Below are positions 45,560 to 58,041 of a DNA stretch of 64,000 nucleotides, piece by piece (the first letter of the stretch is position 1; each line of letters begins with the position of its first letter). A program made the position numbers and the translations under genes. The stretch comes from Sinohyriopsis cumingii (Eukaryota; Mollusca; Bivalvia; Unionida; Unionidae): NCBI GenBank assembly GCA_028554795.2, contig CM068838.1, positions 85,688,944-85,752,943 on the forward strand, given 5' to 3'. The notes under the pieces are model-generated. The model saw nothing but the letters and a program-made list of their open reading frames with translations, did not search any database and was not told where the DNA came from.

Positions 45560-47145
45560 CAACTGGACATTATAAGAAGTCTTCTGCCAAAATTTAAATG
45601 GCAATTGTAAAGTGTCGAATTTTGAACAAGTATTGAACCTTAAAGTTGAATGCAACAAGCATTAAATTTTATCACATTTAAGCCAGAAACGTCTTTGTGA
45701 CGAGTCACTTCGACCTTTCTTCTTTCCCCCATGTCAGTGTTGAACTTGAAAGACCAGCATCTATGACTCATTGAGATTTGACCGGGCTATTGCAATGCTG
45801 CCCTGAGAAAGTAAACATTTGAGCTACCAACCATAACCGCTTGATAGGAACCCGTGTCAAATTATCATTTTCAAAGGGAAGTTGATATACAACATAGTTC
45901 AGAGATTCTAGGTTGTCAAAAATCCAATGAAAGAAATGATTATCTAGGGAGAAATTTAGGAAATGCTGCATACAATTTGTCAGAGTAAATTAAGGTGGAC
46001 ACTTTGGAAGCAATGTGAATTTAAAATGATGACGTTGGTCGAAATCCTTTACTCCAAAAATTCCTGAGAGAGAAGAAGTTTGGCTCCAAGGAAACCTAAA
46101 AGGAATGGTGTTTTCCTTGTTAAACAAGAAAAGGGGACCAGGTAGCTAATTTGTAAGAAAAGACAGGTTTTAGTGCTAGGATACACAATTTCTGAAAGAG
46201 AACAGCATTAAGGTATTGAATTTTAATTTTTCATGTAATTGTCTATTTTTGATTGTTTTATGCAAATGTGTTTGAAATGACAGAGATCCATATTATTCAT
46301 GCTAGAGTTGTTATGCAATTAATCTCTTTAATTTTACAGTTATTAGTTCATTGATAGAATTGATGGATTGCATGCCATCCAAATTTTCATGTGTGTAGGA
46401 TTTCATAAGGTTATGTGAAATAATTTCCTTTTTCTGTTAGGACAAAACTGATTATTGTAAGTTAACGATAGTCACATATTTATATCTGATTTTGTAATGT
46501 TTAAATAATCTTGTAGGTTATGGAATGCTGTGAGCTAGAATTTTGTGAATTTTATGCAATAGTAATCGAGCATTTGGAAGGGGTAGGTAAAGAGAATCGG
46601 TAATGTTAAATACACCACTCACGTGTTAATTTATGGTTGGTCGCTGAGAAGCGAGGGTGATGATCTATCAAATTAGGTCAGAATTAATGCAGTGTTTGGA
46701 TAGCTAGTTATGATTCTGAATAAAATAAGTGAGGGAATTTTATGTACATATAGAAAGTGATACATATAGAGATTTAGGGTTAATTTTGTCCATTAAGGAA
46801 GCAGCTATCTGGGAGAGACGGGACAGTCCGAAAGCGGCAGTCTGGAAAGAGATGACATGTTCAGAATAAAAGACTAGGAAGTCCAGAAAGAAATGAAGCA
46901 TTCAGAATAGGAAGACTAGAGAGAACAGGAAGAGTGATACATGGGTCAAGAGAGGAAGGTGATACAATCAGTTGTGGACATTGTGCTCTTTTCATTACTC
47001 ATTATTATGATGAAGTAAATTCAAATTAGACACCGCCATTAAATTCTGACGACATAACTTAGGTTGAATTGGAGTTGCCGCTATTAATTGTTATTGATTA
47101 AATTTTATTATTTTTCTTGTCTAAGGGGGCTCGTATTGCATTTTT
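45560..47145. other. Possible solo LTR or other retroelement remnant
   Basis: No coding frame. The right part has purine-rich text ('agaaagaaatgaagcattca') and ends near 'gtctaagggggctcgtattg', which resembles the LTR/primer-binding boundary of some Gypsy elements. Boundaries and target duplication were not identified. Confidence 0.3.
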
Positions 47146-47269
47146 TCTTCCCAATAGTCTTGCTCAATTCTCTGTTGATGTTCAATCTATCCACTCACTC
47201 TGGGCCATAATATCGAAGGAGGTCATCCCCTAGATAATGCCAGCCGAATCCAATTAACCACACCTCTTA

Positions 47270-47790
47270 CTGATAGGGTGACATTACAGCAACATTACTT
47301 TCAGTTCAGCATGACTAGTGATGACAATTTTAAGATTGCCACTGTGATGGCTATACCGTACATCAGCTCAATACCATTTTCAAGTTGGGTCAAAAAGACA
47401 TTATAAGAAATCTTTTAGTGAAAACCTCACATTAATATATGAATATCCATTGAAGAGGAGAAGCGGTAAGATTTTAAGGTGGCCACTGTGAAGGCAATAT
47501 CGGACATCAGATCCATACCATTTTCACTTAGGACCAATTTACGTCATAAAGTCTTCTGGTGAAAATCTTGTGTCAACACGACATTCTGTGAAGGAAGGAT
47601 AGCAATAACAAGATTTTCATGATGCCTGCTGTGGTGGCAATATTAGACATCTGATTGGCACTTTTTTCATTTATGACCAACTACACATCAGAGGAAGTAT
47701 TTCAGTGATATGGTGATATGACTATTTGTTCAGGAGGAGTAGCAAATTCAAGATAGCTGTTGTGGTAGTCATACTGGATGTCTGATAGGC
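47270..47790. repeat. 'tttcaagatggc' interspersed repeat
   Basis: Three imperfect sub-repeats of about 160 bp contain 'ggacatcag', 'ccattttcacttaggaccaa' and 'tcttctggtgaaaatcttgt'. It belongs to the family at 57360 and 60240 and passes directly into the 51-bp array. Confidence 0.65.
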
Positions 47791-48908
47791 ATTATTTCCA
47801 AGTAGATAATGGCATGAATTGTGTGTAAACTCTGATAGGCATCATTTCCATGTAGATAATAGCATGAATGTGTGTGTAAAGTCTGAGAGGCATCATTTCC
47901 ATGTAGATAATGGCATGAATGTGTGTGTAAAGTCTGATAGGCATCATTTCCATGTAGATAATGGCATGAATGTGTGTGTAAAGTCTGAGAGGCATCATTT
48001 CCATGTAGATAATGGCATGAATGTGTGTGTAAAGTCTGATAGGCATCATTTCCATGTAGATCATGGCATGAATGTGTGTGTAAAGACTAACAGGCATCAT
48101 TTCCATGTAGATAATGGCATGAATGTGTGTGTAAAGTCTGATAGGCATCATTTCCATGTAGATAATGGCATGAATGTGTGTGTAAAGTCTGAGAGGCATC
48201 ATTTCCATGTAGATAATGGCATGAATGTGTGTGTAAAGTCTGATAGGCATCATTTCCATGTAGATAATGGCATGAATGTGTGTGTAAAGACTAACAGGCA
48301 TCATTTCCATGTAGATAATGGCATGAATGTGTGTGTAAAGTCTGATAGGCATCATTTCCATGTAGATAATGGCATGAATGTGTGTGTAAAGTCTGATAGG
48401 CATCATTTCCATGTAGATCATGGCATGAATGTGTGTGTAAAGACTAACAGGCATCATTTCCATGTAGATAATGGCATGAATGTGTGTGTAAAGACTGACA
48501 GGCATCATTTCCATGTAGATAATGGCATGAATGTGTGTGTAAAGTCTGATAGGCATCATTTCCATGTAGATAATGGCATGAATGTGTGTGTAAAGTCTGA
48601 GAGGCATCATTTCCATGTAGATAATGGCATGAATGTGTGTGTAAAGTCTGATAGGCATCATTTCCATGTAGATAATGGCATGAATGTGTGTGTAAAGACT
48701 AACAGGCATCATTTCCATGTAGATAATGGCATGAATGTGTGTGTAAAGTCTGATAGGCATCATTTCCATGTAGATAATGGCATGAATGTGTGTGTAAAGT
48801 CTGATAGGCATCATTTCCATGTAGATAATGGCATGAATGTTTGTGTAAAGTCTGATAGGCATCATTTCCATGTAGATAATGGCATGAATGTGTGTGTAAA
48901 GTCTGATG
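47788..48908. repeat. Minisatellite, 51-bp unit, about 22 copies
   Basis: The units contain 'gataggcatcatttccatgt' and 'aatggcatgaatgtgtgtgt'. Because 51 is 17 codons and no copy has a stop in two of the frames, there are accidental open frames of about 360-380 codons on both strands. Units come in variants (tctgat, tctgag, actaac, actgac) in a non-random order. The array ends about 130 bp from exon 6. Confidence 0.96.
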
Positions 48909-49041
48909 GCAATTGTCCAAGTAGTTTAGGAGAAGGAGCAGTAACAAACTTGTGTCGATAGATGGATGACAGACAACACACCTTGCCATGAGCACTTCTG
49001 TGACCAGGAAAGCTAAAAATGAAGACTATGATGTATCTTAC

Positions 49042-49234
49042 CCTCATCCTCAAGCATAACCATGACCTTTGTACTGGTCAGCACCGGGGGCTCGTTGGGA
49101 ATGGTGGGCAGTGCAGTAATGATAGCAAACTGTGTTCCTTGGTAAAAGAAGGTGTCAGTGAGATTCGTTACTCCATTAAACAGTGGAAGCTGTTGATTTT
49201 CATACTCTGTGTTGTTGGCCCAGGTGTCACATAC
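49042..49234 (-). CDS. Exon 6: extracellular, start of cadherin-like domain 1
   Basis: This 193-nt exon runs from phase 0 to phase 1. The acceptor is TTGTTTCAG and the donor is GTAAGA. It reads VCDTWANNTEYENQQLPLFN, then NEPPVLTSTKVMVMLEDEG. Two sequons (NNT, NLT) are present. 'NEPPVL...V.MLEDEG' is the standard entry of bacterial-type or tandem-95 cadherin-like repeats, in which a proline-rich linker precedes an acidic E-D-E-G turn. The end joins exon 7 to read LEDEGTILHTMEAID. The 51-bp minisatellite ends about 130 bp downstream in the intron. Confidence 0.88.
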
Positions 49235-49339
49235 CTGAAACAAGCATATAATACATTTCAAATTATATGCCTGTGTTGTACCAAATATTTGTTGATGCGA
49301 CACTTTTAAGACACTAAACTCAATATGCAGAAACCATTT

Positions 49340-49920
49340 CTTTTTTAATTAGACTTATCATGACCAAACATACCAGTAACTTCTGACCTGTTGAACCCAG
49401 AATCTACAGGTGTTTTTATTATGCTAAGTGAACACCATTCACGGGGACTGGTAAAAAATTTACTCTAGAACAAAAGTTATTTTTTAACATCCATTTTTAT
49501 TCGAGTCACAATGACACCGACCTTTGACCATCAATTGGCCTCTTTCATACATATAAGTGTATACAAGTCCTTTAAAAGTTTTGTTCAATATATCTGATCT
49601 AGACTTGGAGTTATTATGAAAAACCATTTTCTTCATTCAATAACAATGGCTATGACATCTGACATTTAAACCTCCAAATCAACAGTCTTCTTTCCTACCC
49701 AATGTGTAAGTCATCCACTAACACTTGGGATGGCACGTGGTTAAGAACTGAAATGTTTAAGTAGAATTATTGTTCTTCATTTGCATTTACCTTGTCTTCT
49801 GAATTCTGGACCCAAAAATTAATAACATCCTTTCATTGCAAAATGTCATTCATACACATGGGCATGGGTTGGTGATGTCAGACTGATGTTATTATGTGGA
49901 AACCATTTTTTCCTTTTAGT
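49340..49920. repeat. Interspersed repeat, 'tgaccatc/tgacatttgac' family
   Basis: Text such as 'gacttatcatgaccaa', 'aatctacaggtgtttttatt' and 'atgtgtaagtcatccac' resembles 62450-62850 and 7240-7600. Diverged; no coding content. Confidence 0.5.
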
Positions 49921-49983
49921 CAGTCAGCTTGACATTTGATCTAACAAATGATACCTCCCATTAACATTTGCTGCCCTGGGTAT

Positions 49984-50824
49984 AGGCCTAGCTTTATGTG
50001 GAAATATGACAATGCATTTCATACTTAAAGGCCTAGCTGGGCTATGTGGAAATATGACAGTGCATTTCATACTTAAAAGCTTAGCTGGCCTATGCAGAAG
50101 TATGACAATGCATTTCATACTTAAAGGTTTAGCTGGCCTATGTGGAAGTATGGCAATGCATTTCATACTTAAAGGCTTAGCTGGCCTATGTGGAAGTATG
50201 ACAATGCATTTCATACTTAAAGGCTTAGCTGGCCTTACTGGAAATATAACAATGCATTTCATACTTAAAGGCCTAGCTGACCTATATAGAAATATGACCA
50301 TTTCATGCTTAAAGGCCTAGCTAACCTATATAGAAGTATGACTGTATTTTATACTTAAAGGCCTAGCTGACCTATATGGAAGTATGACTGCATTTCATAC
50401 GTAAAGGCCTAGCTGACCTATGTGGAAATATAACTGTATTTCATACTTAAAGGCCTAGCTGACTTATATGGAAGTGTGACTGCATTTCATACTTAAAGGC
50501 CCAGCTGACCTATGTGGAAATGTGACTGCATTTCATACTTAAAGACCTAGCTGACCTATGTGGAAATATGACTGTATTTCATACTTAAAGGCCTAGCTGA
50601 CCTATGTGGAAATATGACTGTATTTCATACTTAAAGGTCAAGTTGGCCTATGTGGAAGTATGGCAATGCATTTCATACTTAAAGGCTTAGCTGGCCTATG
50701 TGGAAATGTGACTGCATTTCATACTTAAAGGTCTAGTTGGCCTATGTGGAAGTATGGCAATGCATTTCATACTTAAAAGCTTAGCTGGCCTATGTGGAAA
50801 TGTGACAATGCATTTCATACTTAT
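49984..50824. repeat. Minisatellite, 48-bp unit, about 17 copies
   Basis: The units contain 'gcatttcatacttaaaggcc' and 'tatgtggaaatatgac'. The period is a multiple of three, so short open frames on both strands are artefacts. Confidence 0.95.
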
Positions 50825-50983
50825 CTTTAAAAACTGCATGGAAATCCCTACAATTATGCAAACTTATTGGCACAATGTTTGCAGTAGTCATCACTGCATT
50901 TACTGCACAAGAAACAACATCTAGGTTTTGGATATCAGTTTAGTTTTAGCTTTGTGCAAACTGAAAGTCTTCTTAATCATACT

Positions 50984-51644
50984 CTACTATAACTTGTACT
51001 GTAATGCATAATCTGAACACATACTATAACTTGTAATGTAATGCATAATCTGAACACATGCTATAACTTGTACTGTAATGCATAATCTGAACACATACTG
51101 TAACTTGTACTGTAATGCATAATCTGAACACATGCTATAACTTGTACTGTAATGCATAATCTGAACACACACTGTAACTTGTACTGTAATGCATAATCTG
51201 AACACATGCTATAACTTGTACTGTAATGCATAATCTGAACACATGCTATAACTTGTACTGTAATGCATAATCTGAACACATACTATAACTTGTAATGCAT
51301 AATCAGAACACATGCTATAACTTGTATTGTAATGAATAAGCTGAACACATACTGTAACTTGTACTTTAATGCATAATCTGAACACATATTGAAACTTGTA
51401 TTGTAATGCAGAATCTGAACACATACTATAGCTTGAACTGTAATGCATAATCTGAACACATAGTTAATTTGTACTGTAATGCATAATCTGAACACATACT
51501 ATAACTTGTACTATAATGCATAATCTGAACACATAGTTAACTTGTACTGTAATGCATAATCTGAACACATACTATAGCTTGTACAGTAATGCATAATCTG
51601 AGCACTACTATAACTTGTACAGTAATGCATAATCTGAACACATA
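50984..51644. repeat. Minisatellite, 37-bp unit, about 18 copies
   Basis: The units contain 'cttgtactgtaatgcataat' and 'ctgaacacatactataa', with occasional shortened copies. Confidence 0.95.
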
Positions 51645-51979
51645 TTTGTCAATGATGCCTTAGTTGTACAATGCCTGAACTGTTAAGCCACATGTGGCCA
51701 AGGCTATTACAGTATTCATTTCTGGGTTTTCCTGCCAAGAAATCAAGCTCTAAACTCCTATTGTATCAAGAAGGCTTCTTTTGCCAATGGACTGACTAAT
51801 GTAGAAATTTACTTATTTGTTAAGATAACATTCTTCTTAAGTATCAGAATGTCTTGAACAGTTGACAGATTTATACTTCATTTGCACATGGGTTAAATGC
51901 AGATGTTTTAGGCATTATGTAATTAAAATCTTGAATGCTTATTTATGATAGAACCAGTAAAGATGTATGGCACTAGTTC

Positions 51980-52425
51980 TAGACAAAGCTGGGACAAGTC
52001 AAGTTTCCTAGGCCAAGCTGGGACAAGCCATGTTTACTTGGCAAAGCTGGGACAATTCATGTTTACCAGGCCAAGCTGGGGCAAGCCATGTTTACCAGGC
52101 CTAGCTGGAACAAGCCAAGTTTACCAGGCCAAGCTGGGACATGCCATGTTTATTTGGGAAAGCTGGGACAAGCCATGTTTACCAGGGCCTAGCTGGGATA
52201 AGCCATGTTTACCAGGCCATGATCTTGGGATAATCCGTGTTTTCTAGGCCAAGCTAGGACAATCCAAGTTTACTAGACCAAGCTCGAAAAGAATTTTTTC
52301 TAGGACAAGCTGGGACAATCCATGTTTACTACTCCAAGCTGGGACAATCCATGTTTACTAGTCCCAGCTAGGAAAGCCATGTTTTCTAGGCTAATCTGGG
52401 TCAAGTCATGATTTCAACTCCAAGC
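51980..52425. repeat. Minisatellite, about 29-bp unit, about 15 copies
   Basis: The units contain 'ccaagctgggacaagccatg' and 'tttaccagg'. Copies become diverged toward the right end. Confidence 0.92.
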
Positions 52426-52651
52426 TTAGAAAGTAGAGACAATCCAGGACATACCCTGCATGTGCATCTAAGAAAACCTCCATAATGCTTCGACTGAACC
52501 TGAGCCCGTCCCAGATTTTCCTAATATAACACACTCCCTCCATTCCAAACATTTTTCCACTAATTTTTATCAAAGGATATTCCAGGTAATATCAGAATGA
52601 TTTGTTTAATTTTTCACATTGGTCTAGCTTGAAAAAATATGATATTCTGAC

Positions 52652-52689
52652 CTTCACAGTGATCGATCCCTCTGTTACATTGTAAACCT
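52652..52689 (-). CDS. Exon 5: probable 38-nt micro-exon
   Basis: The frame VYNVTEGSITVK, with sequon NVT, continues directly into the next exon in phase 0. The AG at 52690-52691 gives the required phase 1 entry and completes a Lys codon with exon 4. A stronger-looking acceptor at about 52726-52730 (ATTACAG) would open the reading frame further but in the wrong phase for exon 4. The short form is therefore preferred. The donor GTCAGA is non-optimal. The start of this exon is the least certain junction in the chain. Confidence 0.55.
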
Positions 52690-53806
52690 CTGTATTTATT
52701 TGGTACAGGCAAGTTCTGCTGGAGATTTTCCACAACTGTAATGCTTAGAACAAATATACAAGAAGAATGAGAATTAAGTTAGGATCTGTCAGGTAAGTTA
52801 CATTATAAACATACTTTTGGAATTCAACTATTTTATACAGTACTTTATTGTTACCAAACTATGATTTCTATAGTTTACTTTTTTCAAATAGCATGTTACA
52901 AAATTTTACTTTGCTTTAATTTTCTGGACTCTGAAAGTCCATAAAAAGATTATTTACTTTACAAGAAGTCATTACAATTCACAAAGTATTTTGTGATAAT
53001 CAAAATATTAAGAATACTGCTGGCTTGCAAGGCTGAAGTGGTCCCAATTTACAGCGATATCAAAAATAAGAATTTAACTCTACGCTACTAATAATGGTCC
53101 TTTTTAACTAGCATATAAGTACAGTTCTAAATACTGGTTATCATTTACCAAAATTTGAATTGCCTCCCTTGACATAAAAAATTCACAAGGAAGGTCAATC
53201 CAAGACCAAATAGTTACTATTATTAATAATACAAAATATATTTGGTAAAAGAGAATAGACAATGCAATAAGCATGGAGAGTTTAAAATGCCTCCAAGACA
53301 AACATAATTTTATAAATGTTACAACTAAATATTGTAATATTATAAATAAAGCTGCTTTAGGCTGACATACAAGCCACACATTCTTAGATTCATGAGAGTT
53401 AGAGAACAATATTTCAGCATTGAAATACAGGTGTTATGCAGCATTGAAATACAGGTGTTATGCAGCATTTCTTCGAGTCCCATGCTCCTAAACCGGGGGG
53501 GGGGGGAGACTCTCTGTTCTGCACATAATACCATAACCTAGCAGTAATTTGTCACTAGGAAATTAAATTCAGGATATCAAAATAAAAGCAAATATTTTTT
53601 GCCAACTATTCTACAACGACTGAAGTCTATGAAATGTATAATGAAAAAAATTAAATCCATTTACCAGCAAATAGGAGCATCTAAAATACTTAAAACTCTA
53701 TTTTTTTAATTCCCCAATCAGTAGACCAGTAGACTGGTTCTCTATTAAATAATTAGTAGCTTCTAGATTTAGTGTAAATATGGAAGTTATAACATTTTTA
53801 ACTTAC

Positions 53807-53946
53807 TTGGATTCCAGTGAACCAACAGAGTTAAGCTACCATTCTCTCCTACGCTAAAGTCATGTGGATACTTAACCAACAAAGGCCCAGGCATTGCAAG
53901 CTGGCCAACAGATATTAGAGAAAAGGATTTTGAGTAAGCTTGGACT
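53807..53946 (-). CDS. Exon 4: extracellular segment
   Basis: This 140-nt exon runs from phase 2 to phase 1. The acceptor is TTATTTCAG and the donor is a perfect GTAAGT. It reads VQAYSKSFSLISVGQLAMPG, then YPHDFSVGENGSLTLLVHWN. The stretch 'FSVGENGSLTLLV' looks like the opening of a cadherin- or calx-like beta domain and carries a sequon (NGS). It joins exon 3 in frame. Confidence 0.8.
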
Positions 53947-54179
53947 CTGAAATAAACAAAGATAAAAGCATTAGTTATCTATTCTAATGGGTGTATAGAT
54001 TAAATTCATAAATGATCTTCTATACTGTACTGAGTGTAAATCTTGGGACACTGTAAGTCTTGGGACACACTAAATTATTTTCAAAAGTAATTTATTTTAT
54101 GACCTATAACTGTTGGAACACAAAATTATACCAAATTTTTCATGTATGGACACCTTGACGGTTTTTCCACTAATTGATT

Positions 54180-54425
54180 GATGTGTGTGTGTGTTTTTAT
54201 TTTTAACATAGCTTTAACAATTTTTCAGTCATATCGCTATGATATCTGTAATCCAGCAGCTTATAGTGATGTCTAGCACTGGGGCATCATGTCACAGACA
54301 TGTAGCATCATGTCCCACTCTGTCACATTATCCTGACACCAGGCTCACCAATCCTAACACTAACCTCTGAGTGCCAAGTGCCAAGCGATAGTACCATTTT
54401 AAAAAATAAGTTTTTGGTATGACTC
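54180..54425 (-). mobile_element. SINE family 2, head missing
   Basis: The body matches 29860 ('atcctgacaccaggct', 'cactggggcatcatgtcaca') with a (GT)n tail at 54183-54193. The tRNA-like head is absent. Confidence 0.75.
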
Positions 54426-54429
54426 TGCC

Positions 54430-56060
54430 AGGGTAATTGACTAATGTATTATTGATCATAATGACAACAAAGAAAATTGACTTTGTGGTTGTTAAGGGAC
54501 AATCATCATGAATTGTTACATGGAAATGTTCGAATTTATGATAATTTGTTTGAAAAGTCAATAAATTTAATTTAATTTTCCTGTTTTCGTATAATTTCGA
54601 CCTAATTGAGATTTGTGTATAGTTTGATTGGATGATAACAAGAACTGAAGATTCGTGGGTTGCTGTAACAGTAAGCTTTCCATACTGCTTTTTTATGCCT
54701 TATTGCAATTTAGAATTTTGTATAAATGCACCAGTAATTATGTTTTTATTTTTCCTTGAAAGTGTAAACACAAAATTCATTAAAATGTGATCCAAGTTTG
54801 ACAACAGTGTTTGGCTGAATGCTCCCATTTAGTAAGCATATTTATAAATGGTCCACATTGAAGTTTTGAACTTATGCTTAAAGTTTTACATCCCATGGAT
54901 CCAAATCAAACAAATTACTGTCATAAACTTAAATAATATCTCCAAAATACAATAAAGAAGTTTCAGAAATAATGCTTCAAAAATAATTGCAATACCTTAA
55001 AAACTTGTAATTTTACTTTTATGTAAGTGACCTTAAATCCCCTTTAAACAGCTATAATGGTAATCAAACAATTATTATGGAGCAAAAGGCAATTCCACAT
55101 CAAGGTACTGGTATAGCTGCCTGACAAAATTCCGTCTTAACCCATGCCAGTTTTAGAGTTTAAATAATTTACTTGCCTGAATTGCTGTTTGAAAACAAAG
55201 GACACCAATTATAGACAAAGAAGACTGAAACAATTGGATTCCATTCCAATGAGTGGAAAATTAAAATTGTATTCAGCCAAAAGCCTTTTTATGATCATTT
55301 TTTCATGAACATTTAAGAGCAATGTGAATATATGCAGGTAATGCCATATACAATTAAACATATGTACCTTTTATTATGATTTCCTCACTTTGTAGGACTG
55401 CTTATATCATTGAAAAACACCACCTCATGAGTGTTTAGGTCAAAGTAAATGAAACAGCTATGTATGTCTGGCTGAAATGTAATCTGGAAGAATGTGTTTT
55501 GGTTAAAACATTCAACAAAGAAAGATCTGCATCTGCATTTTGGGCAATAAACAAGGATATAAGTGATGCTAAGCAAGATTTGCACTTTGTTAGTACTGTA
55601 CATTATAGTACTGCCTGGTCTCCTGGGTAAGCTCTAATGGGCCCACGAATTATGAAGTCTTTATTTACCTTTATTTAATTTCATGTTGGACATATTGGAA
55701 AATATGCACATGCAAAATAACAAGAAAAACAATCCTAGTAGTTTGTAACAGCCTCTTGATGTAGTTATTGAAAGAGCTGGTCACTGATGTATGACATGTC
55801 AATCACGCCAATTTTGTCTTGACATTATTTTTGCATCCACATGTGTAGGGAACACCGAAAATGTTTTTTTTATATTTTTTTTACATGCATACAAGTTTTG
55901 GGACAGATAAAAATTATTTTTTTGTGTCCCAAAATTTACAGCTATTACAGTATTTTAATTCTTACAATCAGATAGCACATGAATACTGAAATATATGGTA
56001 CTGTTCATATCTCTAAAGATACCAGTTAAACACATGCAGTCAACTTAACTATTTCATTAC
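54430..56060. other. Intron between exons 4 and 3, no gene seen
   Basis: AT-rich, without supported exons. The stretch near 55080-55480 resembles 12240-12560 ('ctgcctgacaaaattcc', 'tgccagttttag'), so an interspersed repeat is likely. Confidence 0.55.
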
Positions 56061-56161
56061 ATATAAACATGAAAAAAATTGAAGAAAGCCAAAAACCTTG
56101 CAAAAAATATTTGCTAAATTCAAGATGCCTAATGAAATTCAGCCAGACCTATCAGTATTAC

Positions 56162-56318
56162 CTTTTTAGTAGCAATCTCTCCACAGTGCCATTGAGCAAG
56201 GTCTTAGCTGGATTAACAATGTATGGGATGAAGGCTGATGATGTGGCTGCCTGGTATTCTGTGGATAATTCACTTGCTGTCAGCTCAGTTACGACAATGG
56301 CCTGTCTATCTTGTAAAC
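56162..56318 (-). CDS. Exon 3: extracellular segment
   Basis: This 157-nt exon runs from phase 1 to phase 2. Its acceptor is preceded by CTTTTTGTTTCAG and its donor is GTAATA. It reads LQDRQAIVVTELTASELSTE, then VNPAKTLLNGTVERLLLK, with one N-glycosylation sequon (NGT). It joins exon 2 and exon 4 without a frame break. No domain family is recognised; alternating hydrophobic residues suggest beta strands. Confidence 0.8.
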
Positions 56319-56579
56319 CTGAAACAAAAAGATAGATACTTTAGGAGGCCAAATTTTTAAAAAATTGCACTGTTTCCTCCATTATATGTGGAAACTTCAG
56401 ATTCCTAGATCAACTAATGACTTTCTTTCTTATAATGCACCTCTGAAGTTCCAGCTATAATATTCAGTGTTGGCAGATAAGGGCATAAAGAGGCCAGTCA
56501 TCCAAAGTTGGTGGTTTCCTAAACTAGAGAGAACCCACATGATGCTGATATCTGATCCATACTTCTCACATTTGCTTAA

Positions 56580-57203
56580 CACATTAACCCCTAGCGACGA
56601 CTTTACGGGGCAGGAGGTAGTAGCCTACTGCCGAGCTCTGTAGCGTCATGGTCATGCATGATACACTAAAGTGGGTGGTATTATAAAAGGTAGACAGATG
56701 TAGCTCTACAATGACACCAAATAATCTGGAATATCTAGTTGCACTACAAAATACATATAGAAAAACCTCATTTTTTGGACCCGACTTTTTTTTACCCAAA
56801 TTCGCCCGTGGTCATAATCCGATTTTGTGTCAGGATTTTAGACTTTTTGGTCTCAGATCTAAGGCAGACTGGTATGAACTGCAAACAGACAGATGAGCCT
56901 TTGCAAAAAGTTGGATAAGATGGGCATTTGGAATAAAGAGTGGTCTCCATACAAAAATAATGACTCCGTTTAGCAAAAAAAGAAAGAGAAAAAAGAAAAA
57001 AAGAACTCCAGCTTTTACCCTTCTGCTAATGCGTTGAGTCAAATAGCCAATGAAAAACAATGTTTCTAACACAACTAGGCAGTATGTTATTGAAAGATGA
57101 CCGGGGATTTGGTGTTTTCGAGTCTGTTCAGAAATAGCTTTCAAAATGTGTTTCCTACTCAATTTTCAGGCAAAAATGACAAAAAGCTCCATGTGCTAAT
57201 GTG
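56580..57203 (-). mobile_element. piggyBac-like MITE, copy 2
   Basis: This 624-bp element is flanked by TTAA (56576-56579 and 57204-57207) with inverted ends CACATTAACCCC / its complement. It is in opposite orientation to copy 1, and the body is strongly similar to it. Confidence 0.87.
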
Positions 57204-57359
57204 TTAAGTTAGTAGTACATCTATTCAAATCTTATTGGTAGAGAATGTTTGATAACTGATGAGAAAATCAACTTCACTTGACTAGTTTTACACACCATAT
57301 AGCAACAAAACTACACCATATATATTACTGGTCAATTATGGCCATCACAACAACAAAAA

Positions 57360-57795
57360 AATTGGTACCATTTTCATTTAGGACCAATCAGATATTTTAA
57401 GAAGCAGTGAATACTCCACATTAGTATGAAATTGTGTATTGGAGTCATGACAAACAGATGTTTGAGGTAGCCACCATTGCAGCCATATTCTGTCAGATGA
57501 TACCAGTTTTATACAGGACCAATTAGACATCAGAGGAAAAGCCCAGGCTGAAATGACCATCCATTCAGAGGTTGTAGCAATAAACAGGACTTTCAAGATG
57601 GCAGCCATACCAGAGGACCAATTTCATTTAGGACCAAGTAGACCATGGGATCTATGTGTGCATAAAATTCATGGTAGTCCTCCAAGTGGTTTATGACACA
57701 TAGCAAATACAAACCTTTGCCAACAGATGGATTGATGGATGATGGACAACACACCATCTCATATGTTCTTCTGGTCTGTAACTAGTAGAGCTAAA
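57360..57795. repeat. 'tttcaagatggc' interspersed repeat
   Basis: Sub-repeats carry 'ccattttcatttaggaccaa' and 'ttcaagatggcagccatacc'. The end, 'gatggatgatggacaacaca', is shared with 48960 and 61110. Confidence 0.65.
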
Positions 57796-58041
57796 ATCAA
57801 GGTAAGGAACAATGTATTTAAACTATGCTGATAAATTTAAGTACTTTCTTCTGCTTAAGAAGTTTCTGTTCCAAGTTCTATAAATAATGTGAATTCCTTT
57901 CTGTTTGTGGGCATCATTAAAGGCATCCAGAGGCCGCATAATAAGACCATACTCAAGGAAAAATTCTAACTAAAACCTTGCTGAAAGTGTGATATAATGA
58001 TGGCAATGCCATCTCACTGCAGGAAAAATGGTAATACTTAC

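Noticed and set aside
47792-48961. Long open frames of 359 and 380 codons as genes
   Set aside because: Both come from the same 51-bp tandem repeat read on opposite strands. No start context, splice signals or domain supports either.
49984-50320. Open frames of 104 and 125 codons in the 48-bp array
   Set aside because: Periodic artefacts of a unit length divisible by three.
52690-52726. Longer version of exon 5 starting at the ATTACAG acceptor
   Set aside because: It would be in phase 0 or the wrong frame relative to exon 4, which ends in phase 1. The shorter acceptor keeps the frame.
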